Shown in pieces: positions 25,321 through 36,059 of a stretch of 64,000 bases of DNA. Below the pieces are notes generated by a model that had not been told where the DNA came from, made no database searches, and saw only the letters and a list, made by a program, of their open reading frames with translations. A program made the translations under genes and the position numbers. Within the stretch, counting starts at the first letter, position 1; each line of letters begins with the position of its first letter. The stretch comes from Rutidosis leptorrhynchoides (taxonomy: Eukaryota > Streptophyta > Magnoliopsida > Asterales > Asteraceae), in the NCBI RefSeq assembly GCF_046630445.1, contig NC_092341.1, positions 33,932,501 through 33,996,500 on the forward strand, written 5' to 3'.

Positions 25321-25809
25321 CTATTTTCTAGGGCGTTTAGTTCCAATGAATGGCCTAACGCTTATCCTAGCTGTCTGCCTACGTTTTGGCTGAGGAGCCG
25401 AAGAACTAGATGCGGGGATTGCACTAATAGGAATAGCGGGAATAGGGGTGGTAGTGTTGAGTGGAATTGGTGCTACGTCATTCTTACTAAGTTCGGGATT
25501 TGAATTTTCTAATTCATTCGCTTTTCGTTTCTTTCCTTGATCGAATTTTTCTTTCGTAATTTCTAGTATTTCTTCCTCGGGTTCACTTTCCTCTTCGGGT
25601 TCACTTTCCTCCTCGGGTTCACTTTCCTCTTCGGGTTCACTTTCCTCCTCGGGTTCACTTTCCGATATTTCTATAGTTGGTTCATCTGGAAATTGTGAGT
25701 CTTCCCCAAAAATACCATTTTCGTCATCGGATATGTTAATGACTGAAACACAATCTGAAGATTCTGGTTCGGAATCGCTGAATGTGATAACAAGTTTTGA
25801 GCCCGACAT
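25321..25809 (-). CDS. Element A accessory acidic ORF (between primer site and gag)
   Basis: 162 residues, starting 175 bp after the primer-binding site and ending 360 bp before gag. I do not recognise the protein. Visible: an acidic N-terminal half with hydrophobic-plus-acid patches (VSVINISDDE, TIEISESE) resembling SUMO-interacting motifs; five tandem SEPEEE units (18-bp repeats on DNA); a lysine-rich middle (KKRKANE); a Ser/Pro/Ile-rich linker; and a basic tail (PKRRQTAR, GTKRPRK) that could be a nuclear signal. Element B has a clearly related acidic stretch in the same slot, which argues that it is a real accessory ORF rather than chance. Function unknown. Confidence 0.6.
   Translation of the reverse strand: MSGSKLVITFSDSEPESSDCVSVINISDDENGIFGEDSQFPDEPTIEISESEPEEESEPEEESEPEEESEPEEESEPEEEILEITKEKFDQGKKRKANELENSNPELSKNDVAPIPLNTTTPIPAIPISAIPASSSSAPQPKRRQTARISVRPFIGTKRPRK
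25570..25665. repeat. 18-bp minisatellite within the acidic ORF
   Basis: Tandem GGTTCACTTTCCTC(C/T)TC units (plus strand) encode repeated SEPEEE on the minus strand. Such tracts change length easily by slippage. Confidence 0.75.
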
Positions 25810-25983
25810 CTATCATATAACAACTAACCCATTAGTACTACATAATATTTACATATAAATTTTAACCAACAATGATAAGCAATGGTTTTTAAATCAAACC
25901 CGGTCAAAGTCCAGACTTACTAATGTATCCTAACGACTTATCGGTTAGACACACTAATGCAAACCTGGTTCGCTAAGACCAAC

Positions 25984-25995
25984 GCTCTGATACCA
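25984..25995 (-). other. Element A primer-binding site
   Basis: On the minus strand, TGGTATCAGAGC, complementary to the 3' end of plant initiator Met-tRNA, two bases inside the 5' LTR (which ends at 25998). Confidence 0.9.
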
Positions 25996-25997
25996 CA

Positions 25998-28736
25998 TGT
26001 CATAACCCGTCCTTAACCATAAGAACGCGTTAGATAACGTATGATTTCATTGCGAGGTATTGACCTCTATATGAGACATTTTTGAAAGAAAACTGCATAT
26101 ATTATACATTACAAACCATAACCATTATTTTTGTTACAAGCTTAAGACAATAAAAAGAAGATTAACGTTTAGCGATAATCTTCGACTTACAAACTTTACA
26201 AATGATGACAACAACACGGTTTCTAGCATATTTTACAATGCAACATCTCGGATATGCAGTTTTATTTTTGACACAAACATGCGTACGCAAGATCCTGGTT
26301 AGATCCAACATGATACAGCGGAAGCTTTAGAAATCACCTGAGAATAGACATGTTTTAAAAAGGTCAACATAAAGTTGGTGAGATATAGGTTTAATGCCGG
26401 CAGCAATATATATATATAGACCACAAGATTTCGTATATAAACAGTTTAATAAAAGTATTCTAAGTGGTTGAGCACTCGGTAACCATACTTAACATTTTCA
26501 CGTCGCATATTCCCTTTAATATGAAATCTTACTACACCGTACCAAATGTAGTCACAAAACGAAGTACTGTGCAACCGTTGAATACTGGTCGTCCAGTCCG
26601 GTTGGGGTTGTCAGGCCCGATAGATCTATCAACAGGATTCGCGTTTACAATACCGCTGTAAATATTAGTTACCAAGCTACAGGGAAGTATGCCAGTGGTA
26701 CAACTCAACGTAGAATATATTTTTCAGTTACTTGTGTCCATAGCGTAAAACATAAAGTACATGTATTCTCATCCCGAAATATTTAGAGTTTAAAAGTGGG
26801 ACTATATACTCACTTTTGTCTTGATGATATAAATAATTTGACTCGGTCTTCCGGTTGATATCACGAACCTATCCATATATAATATATCAATATGTTTTCA
26901 TTTTAAACAAACGTTATATATATATACTTGTTATACTTTTAATACTTTGAATATTTCCTTAGTCCGAAGTTAGCAGTCCGAGGTTAGCAATTCAATTTTT
27001 AATGGTTCATTTTTAGATGTTTAATATACCCGCAATGAATAAATACAACCCCCAACGAAATAAATAAAACTCCCGTAAAACCCCATCATAAATGTATTGG
27101 TCGAGATTAATCTTGACCCATGGTACCGGTGTTGTCAAATGACGTGTTGCGTACAATCATGGGATCTTATGATTAATCTTCTCGTGTTGCTTACGGGTGA
27201 TCCTGAACCATATGAAATTGAATTATGAGTACATATATATAAAATATCATGTTATCTTAGAAGTATGTGATTTTATGTAAATTTTTCCAATGAATCCCGA
27301 AGTCATTTAAGCCTTGGATAACCAATTTTGTTTCGGTCATAGTTTCTTCGTTACAAGTCCGTTTTCGTTGATTCAACTTGCCATCTCCTTGGATCGAGTC
27401 CCTCTTTAAGACTATGAACTGTAAATACCTTAGTTTGTATTCAAAATCACACGGCATAGGTCAAACTTTAGTGAAACTTATGAAGTTAATCATTTTCGTT
27501 ACAACAAAATCATTTAATGACCATTTTTCTAAAAATACCTATACTTTGAAAAACCAAGTTTTACCTTGTTAAATTAGCATATACATAAGTTATATTACAG
27601 GTCTTGAAGTATTTTAAAAGTTAAGTTAGAAGGATCTATTTAGTTTGCAAACAAGTTTGAAAACATTCAAACTATGTTCTTGTTGTTAAACTTGTATACC
27701 ACAAAATATGATAGCTATATATATATGAATCGAATAAGGTTATGAACATATATTCTACCTCAAGTTCCTTGGATGAAGTTGCTGTAAAAGAGAAGTAAGA
27801 AGCTAGAATCAAAAGGGTGATAGAAGTGGATGAAAGATTGGAAGTAAGTTGGTGTTCTTGGAGGGTTTTCTTGAAGTGTTTTTGTATGGTTTTCTTATGG
27901 TGTTTTAGTATGGTTTTTGAAGCTAGATCTTCAAGGTTATGAGCTGAGGTGGTTAAGGTGTTTTAGGGTTCATAAGTATGTGTGTGTTTTGGCTAGATAC
28001 TTGGAGTAAAATGAATCAAAAATGGGTTACTCCTAACCCTTTAAAAAACGTGAATGGGGGAGTATGGAGACAAAATTTCAAGTGATAATTTTATGTATCT
28101 AGTCCTAATTGCTTCCAAGTTCAATTACCTAGCCCTCATGGCATGAATAATGGCTGGTTAGGTGGTGATTTTGATGTGTATTTACTATTAGTAAATACGT
28201 ATAGAAGCTTGGTATGATACGAGTACAAATACTCTAGGTATACGTATAGAAATTTTGTGAAAAATGGAATGAGGATTCAAATATAGCTATCTTTTGTGAA
28301 TACACTTATATGATTTTATGTATTTAAGTTCTTAAAAGTGATTAAATACATTACTTATACGATATATGTATAAACATTATAAGTCTTAAGTATTTATGTC
28401 AAATAACGTTACGTATAGTTATCGTTTTGAAAACTTAAGTTAGTAGTTTCAAAATACACATATAACTTGTTGTTATTAATACAAAATGAGATATTAAAAC
28501 ATTTATTAATCATGTTAAATATGTATATATACATTTATATATACAAACGTACAATTATCATATATTGTATAGTTCGTGATATCATCGGTCAAACTAGACG
28601 GTCAAACGTTGTGTAAAACTCTTTTCGGAAATATAAATCTCGACAATTTGGATTGCTTATCATGTTGGCAAGGTTTAATTTATGTAAATATTAATCTTAT
28701 AAGTATAGAATGATCGAAAAAGTGCGGGTCGTTACA
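25998..28736 (-). repeat. Element A, 5' LTR (right)
   Basis: 2739 bp, same length and ends as the left LTR. It would contain the element promoter. Confidence 0.95.
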
Positions 28737-28741
28737 TGTGC
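28737..28741. repeat. Target-site duplication, right copy (element A)
   Basis: TGTGC, matching 17751-17755. Confidence 0.9.
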
Positions 28742-29353
28742 TACCGGTTGGGTGTTCCATTGTTCTCTATCTCGACGGCATGCTCTGCCTGTTCAAGGGT
28801 TTTTACTGGGGATATTTTCGGGGATCACGCGGTGTCTTGTGCTGGTATGGTGGGTATTAAGCATCGACATAATGTTGTTCGGGATTCCCTTGTTGATGTT
28901 TGTTATCGATCTGGGATTTCAGCGAGAAAGGAGGTTGACATTGGGTTGTCTGGAGGGAACGACAGGGCCCTCAGACCTGCAGATGTGTTACTTTATTCCT
29001 GGGATTGTGGTCGCGATGTTTGTGTTGACTTGACAGGGTCTTCTCCTTTGACACAGTCTGGGCTTTCTGACTTTGTCCCTGGACGTGCTGTGGTTGATGC
29101 GGCTCGTCGGAAGCGGGTCAAGTACGAATCTAGCTGTCAGACGATTGGTTATGGTTTCATTCCTTTCTCATTTTCTTCCATTGGGGAATTAGAAAAGGAT
29201 GCTGTTTCTTTGCTAAAGCGGGTTCAGAAGAGTTCGATGACGCAAGATATTGGTGCCGGTGCTGCTGCTCATATTTTTACTAGGATAGGTTTTGCTATTG
29301 CTAGAGGTGTGGGGGCCCAGATTGTCTCTAGGCTCCCCACTAATTTTTTGTAA
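28742..29353 (+). mobile_element. Non-LTR retroelement 3' part, segment 2 (zinc finger and restriction-like endonuclease)
   Basis: Continues segment 1 after the element A insertion; the frame across the target site reads CVLCYRLGVPLF, so it was intact before the insertion. It shows a zinc-binding cluster CSAC...GDHAVSC (C-x2-C...H-x4-C), HRHNVVRDSLVDVC, then RPADVLLYSWDCGRDVCVDLTG. The last resembles the PD...D core of the restriction-like endonuclease found C-terminal to RT in R2/R4-like non-LTR elements. It ends SRLPTNFL-stop at 29353. A short 3' UTR then runs into an AAT/TAA tract. The element is 5'-truncated (no RT domain) and split. The exact clade cannot be settled here. Confidence 0.6.
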
Positions 29354-29368
29354 GTTTTAATACTTTTA

Positions 29369-29380
29369 AGTTATTATTAT

Positions 29381-29444
<64 letters not shown>
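29369..29444. repeat. AAT/TAA microsatellite at the 3' edge of the non-LTR remnant
   Basis: More than 20 triplets, slightly interrupted. It sits directly after the short 3' UTR, and may be the element's tail or the other half of a TAA-repeat target. Confidence 0.9.
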
Positions 29445-29446
<2 letters not shown>

Positions 29447-29995
29447 GTAACTTCTTAGTCACCACATTAATTTTTAATAACTTTCAAAGATTTTTCTAAC
29501 AAATACCCGACAGTTTTAAGGGCTATCATGAATAAACATAAAAGACTTGTAGGTAATGATCAGATATTTGAATTAAAGTGAGAGTTATAAAATTTTATTA
29601 GAATTTTTTTATTACTAATACAAATTATTATCATTAATTATTTTCTGATACCACTGACTATAACTTTTAGATCGGTCACCGATCATTCTCATTATAACTA
29701 GCTATTTTACTGAGAAAAAAAGAGTAATGATATACTCTGTATCCTCATATTTTATTTCTACCATTGATCCTACTCAATTAATTATTGACACATGAAAAAA
29801 ATAAGAATTATGATTTTGAGAGAGAATTTATACTTTAGACATTTGTCACAAAATTAGCATGATAGAAGGATCTTTAGGAGGAAATGGTAGGAGGATTAAT
29901 CATTTAAAAAAAAAAAAAGAAAAAGGAAAAGGACTAAGGGGTAAAGATGTTACAGTATAATAGATAAACTAGGAAGTATAAAGAATTGGGCTTAC
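29445..29995. other. AT-rich gap before the first pseudokinase
   Basis: No gene was seen. An A-rich run near 29905-29925. The left end of the pseudokinase exon is at 29996. Confidence 0.3.
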
Positions 29996-30991
29996 TTGAA
30001 ACATTAATGCTTTTTCCAACTCTTTAACAATTTCATCCATTTGTGGAAGCTGATTCTCCGTTTTTGCAAAACACATATTTAAAATTTTCAGGAAAGTATC
30101 CAATGAATCCTTGTTGGGTCCTTTAGGTAGAAAATTTTTGTTTTCATAATTTTCTTCTCTAAATTTAGATGCTAAACGCTTTCTTAGTGTTCTTCCCTCC
30201 TCAAAGCACCTATGTACCACTTGCATCGACTCTTTATTCTCCTCAAAGCTCCGCCTCAAAGCTGATTTCTTCTTTGTCCTCCTCAAATAAACTCTGCCTT
30301 CCTCATTATCATCTAAAATAAAATCTGTGATGCAACTCCCACAAAAGATTTCAAACATGATGACTCTGAAACTATATATATTTGATTCCTTATCAACTTG
30401 ATGATCGGTATTTAGAAATCGAGACTCTGTAAAGTTAACAAGTGTCGCCTCCCCGTTAATATTGGCCATAACGTTACAAATAGTTATGTTACGTAGTATT
30501 ATCGCCTTTCTGTACTGCGTCTCTGTTTGAAGATAATTCAAGCCGCGTGCAACATTAACACATATTCTCAAACATATCTCCCATGTCCAATCACGTTTTT
30601 TTATATGCCTTTGAAAGTGATCTTGATTTGGTAACTCATAAACAAGTATCAAAACATCATCTTCGTCACAAAATCCAACAAGAGACTGAATGTTGGGATG
30701 TTTACAACTCCCAAGAATTTCAAGTTGATTATTGAAATATACAGTTCTATCGCGGTAGCGTATTATATATACCTTGTAGCGTCTCTTTGGTAACTCATGA
30801 TGCATATGCTTTCCTTCCATGGAAAACATATATTCCCTATCAACACACTCTAGTTCTACGTTGTAAGCAATCATGTGGCGACCTTTATAGTCAGTGTTAT
30901 TCATTGGTCGAGTGGAGAAATTATTGGTGGCCAACTCTATGTCTTTAAGTGGAATCCTTAAGTGTTCCAAGATCTGAGCCTGTATCAACAT
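29996..30991 (-). CDS. Kinase-like exon lacking catalytic motifs (pseudokinase)
   Basis: 332 residues, open throughout, ending at a GTAAGC donor after LMFQ. The N terminus LRIPLKDIELATNNFS is the familiar start of RLK-Pelle kinase domains, and SLVGFCDEDDVLILVYEL, NVARGLNYL and ESNIYSFRVIMFEIFCG keep the fold landmarks. The glycine loop is not recognisable. The HRD position reads LRN (166-168) and DFG reads NFT (186-188). Catalysis is therefore unlikely. ATACAG just before GCTCAG at the start could be an acceptor, so the true start may lie in an upstream exon. An open frame this long argues for retained function or recent decay. Confidence 0.65.
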
Positions 30992-32043
30992 TATAAACTA
31001 TCACATTGAAATTCGAATAACTTTATTTAAAATAATTATAATAAAAGTAAGTAGTTAATTTAACTACTTGGTTAGAATTGGGTATTGTTGTTGTTATGTA
31101 CTAGTATTAAAATTTCATATATTATGTTTGTTTTTGGTATTTGACGCAATTTACTCGGTATCAGGTCTCCCGCTCAGATGCCTTGATTACCCGAGGTTTA
31201 CACTTTATGAGAGAGTCAATGTACTCGTTCATAGGGGGTTTCCTCGTTAATCCAAAAGTGTGAAGAAGATTAAACAAAGGAAAGAAAATCGACATATGGA
31301 GCGGGATTGCGTTTATTGATCATGGCTCGCCATTCTCAAGCTCAAGAGGTTTTCTTAGGAGTCAAGAAGGATTGAAAACTAGTGGAGGTTCAAGAAAAAT
31401 TAATTACACTAGAGTCTTCGGTACTTCAGGTAGATCATCTTCAATGGCTTATTTGTTTCGACTGACCGGGGAAGATAAAGAAGAGGTTTTCTTAGGAGTC
31501 ACTATTAATAACACATCCGTCCAGTGGGAGTTGGCTCGGGAATGGAAGATCGGGTTCGTCCAAATTCGTGCGCACATATGAGGTCGATGTTCCAACGGTG
31601 AAACTGAGAGCGATAAGGTGGAAGATCAAGGGTGTGATTGTGTTCCCACATGGCTGCCTTGACAGAGTTGTCTACGTGTTTGTTCTACCGGGTAGATGGT
31701 TTAATATGCAGATGGATTGCTTAGGCAATGTTGGTTTGGACTTCGACCTGTTAGCTTTTGAACTACGGAGATATGTGTTGTATCCAAAGAGAGATTCTTG
31801 GTCCTAAGCGAGTAGCGTAGATCGGATTATTTCTCAGCGGTATTTTTGATGTCGAAAGACTCCCTTCCTTCGTAGTATAGCGATGTGAAAGTACGGCGTG
31901 ATTAGGGCCGGTGTCTCATCCGGAAGTATCAAAAGTAGTCGTAATGAGTGGGTTAAAGGTTGTTGTAGGAGATATGATCGGAAGTAAGGTTAGAAGCTGA
32001 GTTTTGTCCAAAATCTTAAGTGGAATATTATTGAGTGAAGATA
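30992..32043. other. Unassigned region with two short open stretches
   Basis: The phrase AGGTTTTCTTAGGAGTCA occurs twice (near 31345 and 31485), suggesting a local duplication. Open stretches at 31372-31581 and 31568-31807 (plus) overlap out of frame; the second reads RVVYVFVLPGRWFNMQMDCL. I do not recognise a family. It could be the decayed interior of the copia-type element whose LTR appears to follow at 32044. Confidence 0.3.
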
Positions 32044-32505
32044 TGTTGGACAAAAGGAGGAAGAAACATAGTATAGGGGTAACCTCGTGGATCGCGAGGG
32101 TGACCTCCCTGTTCGCGAGCCATGCTTTCAAGACGCGAGAATATTAGTCGAGAGTTTGATGATCTTTGAACCAAGACCCTCGCGGATCGCGGGGGTAGGC
32201 CCGCGGATTGCGATTATCTACATGGACTGCAAGTCGCCTGATTTTGTTTCTTATTTTGTACACTTCTATAAATTGAAACCCCAGCCTCATTATAACTGAA
32301 CACCTATGAAAATAATAAGAATTTTTTTTTTGTTGGTCGTGGATTAAACCAATAGCAATATTGGATATAACCACGTCAAATTCCGTGTATTTTTTACGTT
32401 TCTTACATTATTTTTCTCGTTTACTTTGTTATTATCTGCTTGTTGTTAGCGAGTTGATAACTTGAGGTTATTAAGATCTTGTTAGGGCTCTCTAAATTCG
32501 TAACA
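32044..32505 (+). mobile_element. Copia-type LTR (probable)
   Basis: Begins TGTTGGACAAAAGG and ends TTCGTAACA. The 3' half has the GTGGATTAA...AACCACGTCAAATTCCGTGT phrase (32339-32385) and GAGGTTATTAAGATCTTG typical of plant Ty1/copia LTRs. GC-rich phrases with CTCGTGGATCGCGAGG lie in the first 200 bp. No target copies or partner LTR were found. Boundaries are approximate. Confidence 0.45.
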
Positions 32506-32895
32506 AAAGTGAGCAGGAGCCAGTAGAACTTGTTTGATCTGGATCTACAAGGTCATCCCACATAAATAACCATACCAATAACACGCAAGCCATTCACATC
32601 CTGAACCGCCTCAGTTGCAGCCGAATAAGAATAAAAAATAATGATGAAAGCGTAAACACGATCAACCTAACATTTGATTTCAACGACCGAATCCCGTCAC
32701 TTAAGCCTTAGAATAATTTTAGTGGATCTCATACATAACTAATAATAATTGTAGTTATTGATTAATAACTGATTGTTAATATGAATTCCTCTAGGCTGTT
32801 TTATTTCGTTCTCTTTACGTCGTAGCGTGCTTGCTTAAGGATTGAGCAGAACTTGGGCTTTGAACTTTACCGCCGATACAATCTTCTTCAATGCT
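32506..32895. other. Gap without recognised genes
   Basis: Possibly decayed retroelement interior; nothing specific is supported. Confidence 0.25.
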
Positions 32896-32896
32896 G

Positions 32897-32898
<2 letters not shown>

Positions 32899-32994
<96 letters not shown>
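32899..32994. repeat. TA microsatellite
   Basis: About 48 uninterrupted TA dinucleotides. Open frames reading IYIYIY across it are artefacts. Confidence 0.95.
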
Positions 32995-32995
<1 letters not shown>

Positions 32996-33499
32996 CTCTA
33001 TTTTCGGGGTTTGGAACCTAGTCAAGCTAGGCGGCTCAGTCCCATGCCGATTAGAGATGTAGGAGTCAAACGATTTGGGCCATAAATTTTTGCCAGTGTA
33101 GTTTCCGTCATGCAGATATCATAGGTTTAAACTTTTAAAGGGAAAATGCTTCGTACAAATTGAAACTATGAGGCATAAGAGAAAGAAAAGAAAAGAAATT
33201 AAATTGATTAGGAAACAAAATAAAATAATAATAACAAAATCACGTGAATTGAATAGGAGAGGTATCCGGAGAAAACTTAGTAGGCAAATTAAATGATTTG
33301 TTTTTTCTTCTTTAAACAATAACTCATCTTGAATAAAATAAGAAGAAGAAAAATTTCGGGATTGCTAAATTTGCGTTTGTCCAGCATAACAAAAAAGAAA
33401 GAAAGAGAAATCGTGATGAATTGTAGTTGCATTAGACTTTCGGTGGAGTTTTTGTTGTTGTTGCAACGTTTTGACAACTGCGGCAAAAAAATACAAAAC

Positions 33500-33778
33500 A
33501 AAAAATAATAACTAGATAGAAGCTGATAAAACTGGATCCCTCAGGATCACCGACAAGTAGTCGATGACCGGATGATAACAAACTTGAAGCGAAAACGGTT
33601 AGTCAGAGGGTGTAGAGAACCCGCTCTGATATCATGTTAGACATTGTAAACTCGTTTCTTATTATTGATCATAGAATCGGTATTTATAGAGGTCATAGTA
33701 ACCCTAATGACTAACGAAATCCTAATGGACGCAAGCTCTGGCCAATCTATATAATTCATGTAACAGTTAGGTGTTACA
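33500..33778 (-). mobile_element. Copia-like LTR with primer-binding site (remnant)
   Basis: On the minus strand an LTR-like end reading CAATGTCTAACA (to 33635) is followed by TGATATCAGAGC (33634-33623), near the Met-tRNA primer-site consensus. Then comes leader-like sequence reading to the left (to about 33500). If the LTR starts at TGTAACACC it spans 33635-33778. No coding part and no target copies were seen. It lies just 3' of the second pseudokinase exon. Confidence 0.4.
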
Positions 33779-33820
33779 TACTTAATTTTCGTAAGTATAT
33801 CTTAATATTAAGTTAGTTAC

Positions 33821-34996
33821 CTTTTCGGAATTTGATGGCCCACTTTGAACTACTACATTTCTTAAGTGTGTTTCATCCTCTGAATTATCCTTGTTTATTG
33901 TTTTCATTTGAACTATCCCAGCTTTCTACATCAGAGCAAGAAATAAAATGTTAACAAACATAATGATTTGAATGCAAGGATGATCATATAATAAAAAAAA
34001 AACACAAATAAAAATCAAATTTAAATAAATTACAGAAAGAAACAAAAAAACGAAAGGATCTATCCGTCTTACATTATCTTGCAACTTTTGAGTTACAACA
34101 TCAAGTTCATCAATAATATCTTTTGCATCCTTGCGACTAAATCGATCCATTTGTAAGCATGATTCCACTGTACGTATGAAGTAGTACCTTGAGGTCCCAT
34201 ATTCTGAAGTATCCAATGGCAAATAGTTTAAATCAAATATCTCTTGTTTACCGATTATTTCCCCTAGTGACATTTTCCTATTATTCAAAAATGACAATGG
34301 AGTATCGTCTTGTACACTTGTCCCACACAATATTTCACATAAAACGACGCCCAAAGAGTAGATGTCGGACTTATGTGTCACACCCCCACTCTTGTAAGTT
34401 TCCTGGTCTATATACCCCTTTGTGCCGATTGTTTGAGTATGGAAAACTTGGTTCCTCCTATCTACTTGATGCTTTATTGAAAATTCAAATCCAGATAATT
34501 TAGGTATCCAATTTTCATCTAATAAAACCGTGAAGCTACTAATGTTACGATGAATAACATAGTAATTTTCTCCCAATTTATGATGGATATATTCTATTGC
34601 GCGGGCAATACCAAGAGCTATATCCACTCTTTGAATCCACGTGGGAGTCGGTTTACTTAAATGTGCAGAGAGACTTCCCATTTTATAAGATTTGTTTACG
34701 ATGATTTTTTCACCATTTTCGTCACAAAATCCAATCATAGAGACTATATTTTCATGTTTTAGAGTAGAAAGCATAGAAATCTCAGTCATAAACTCTACGT
34801 CTCCTTGCCCATATCTACGATCTAACCTCCGAGCTGAAAATTTTAGCCACTTCCCAGATCGCTTCAAGTTTCCTCGGTAAACATTGCCAAATCCACCTCT
34901 GCCGACGATGTTTTTTTCAGAAAAGTTGTTGGTGGCGTTTATTATTTCTTCAAGTGGGATTCGAAAGTGAGCCAATTCTGTGATTGTAGATGCCAT
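33821..34996 (-). CDS. Kinase-like gene lacking catalytic motifs (pseudokinase), two exons seen
   Basis: Exon 1, 34996-34073 (308 aa), begins MASTITELAHFRIPLEEIIN and has a good glycine loop GRGGFGNVY (32-40). The VAVK lysine region reads SARRLD (54-59), HRD reads HRN (149-151) and DFG reads SGF (168-170). KSDIYSLGVVLCEILCG and the late helical lobe are kept. It is probably catalytically dead. A GTAAGA donor after LQDN joins in phase 0 to a likely exon 2 at 33925-33821, with acceptor TGTAG, 35 codons and donor GTAACT. Reading then runs toward a copia remnant at 33635, so the 3' end may be lost or further exons lie beyond. Same strand and relatives as the exons at 30.0 and 14.6 kb. Confidence 0.65.
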
Positions 34997-35298
34997 TTTT
35001 TGTTAGTGAATTGATAATTTAGAAGGGAAATATTATACAATATTGGTTTTAATATGAAGAAGAAGACTACAGCAAGCTAAACTTACGACTTACATAAGTT
35101 GTCACAACTACTACCCGGCCGTTTGTAAATAAACCTAGTACTCATTAAGGTTTAAAAAATTAAAACCATTTATTAATTAATACTCCGTAGCTGGCAATCT
35201 GACATGTTTACACATGTGACAACGATCTTACACCATTTTTAAGTAATTTATACTCCAGCTGACTTTAAAAATTCGGAATTGTATAGCTGGCCATCTAC

Positions 35299-35300
<2 letters not shown>
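34997..35300. other. Upstream region of pseudokinase
   Basis: AT-rich; no recognised feature. Confidence 0.3.

Positions 35301-35301
<1 letters not shown>

Positions 35302-35378
<77 letters not shown>
35302..35378. repeat. TA microsatellite, left border of foldback array
   Basis: About 38 TA repeats directly abutting foldback unit 1. Confidence 0.95.
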
Positions 35379-35380
<2 letters not shown>

Positions 35381-36059
35381 GCATGATCAATGCAGAAGTA
35401 ACAAATCGGGGGGAAGCGGGGGAAGCAATTTTTTTTTTCCAGTATCAAGATCACACGAAAATATGAACATTTAGAAGAGACACTTTGTGATGAATGTTAT
35501 TATTTAGACGGGAAAACGATCGACAAAAATAACATTCAAGATAATATTGTTCGTGAAGAATATGAACGATTTTTTTTTCATGTTTTGTAAAGTAAAATTT
35601 AGCCCGATTTAGAGTTTAGGGTTTAGGGTTTAGGGTTTAGGGTTTGGTGTTTTGGGTTAATTCCATTAACCCAAAACACCAAACCCTAAACCCTAAACCC
35701 TAAACCCTAAACTCTAAAACGTTCGTGTTAAAAACTCAATCTAAATCCTAAATCTAAACCCTAAATCTAAACCCTAAACCCTAAATTTCTAAACCCTAAT
35801 ATCTAAACCCTAATATCTAAACCCTAATATCTAAACCCAATAGCTAAAACCTCAACATATGCTCGAAAAACACGATAATTGTTATATATTACTTCTTCGA
35901 GCGTTTTCCCGCCAAAATAAAAACATTTATCACGAAGTGTCTCTACTAAATGTTCATATTTTCATCCCATCTATAATGTTCGTTAAAAAAGTTTTTTCAA
36001 AAAATGAAAAAAAAAAAGTTTTTGCTTCCCCCCGATTGGTTACTTTCCTCTTGATCCTA

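Larger units (their letters stand above)
17756..28736 (-). mobile_element. Element A: Ty3/gypsy chromovirus (Tekay-type) LTR retrotransposon
   Basis: A 10,981-bp element on the minus strand. LTRs lie at 17756-20494 and 25998-28736, both exactly 2739 bp, TG...CA ended and without visible differences in the stretches compared. The 5-bp target copies are TGTGC. The primer-binding site at 25995-25984 matches initiator Met-tRNA, and a polypurine tract lies just inside the left LTR. Interior order: an acidic accessory ORF, then one gag-pol frame (Gag with zinc knuckles, protease, RT, RNase H, integrase, C-terminal chromodomain). It looks whole. Identical LTRs imply a very recent insertion. It lies inside a non-LTR remnant. 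Tekay assignment is by chromodomain, LTR length and TGTAACGACCCG start. Confidence 0.95.

Noticed and set aside
32999-33090. tRNA-like or SINE body next to the TA tract
   Set aside because: Some GC-rich phrases (GCTAGGCGGCTCAGTC) but no paired A/B boxes, tail or target copies.
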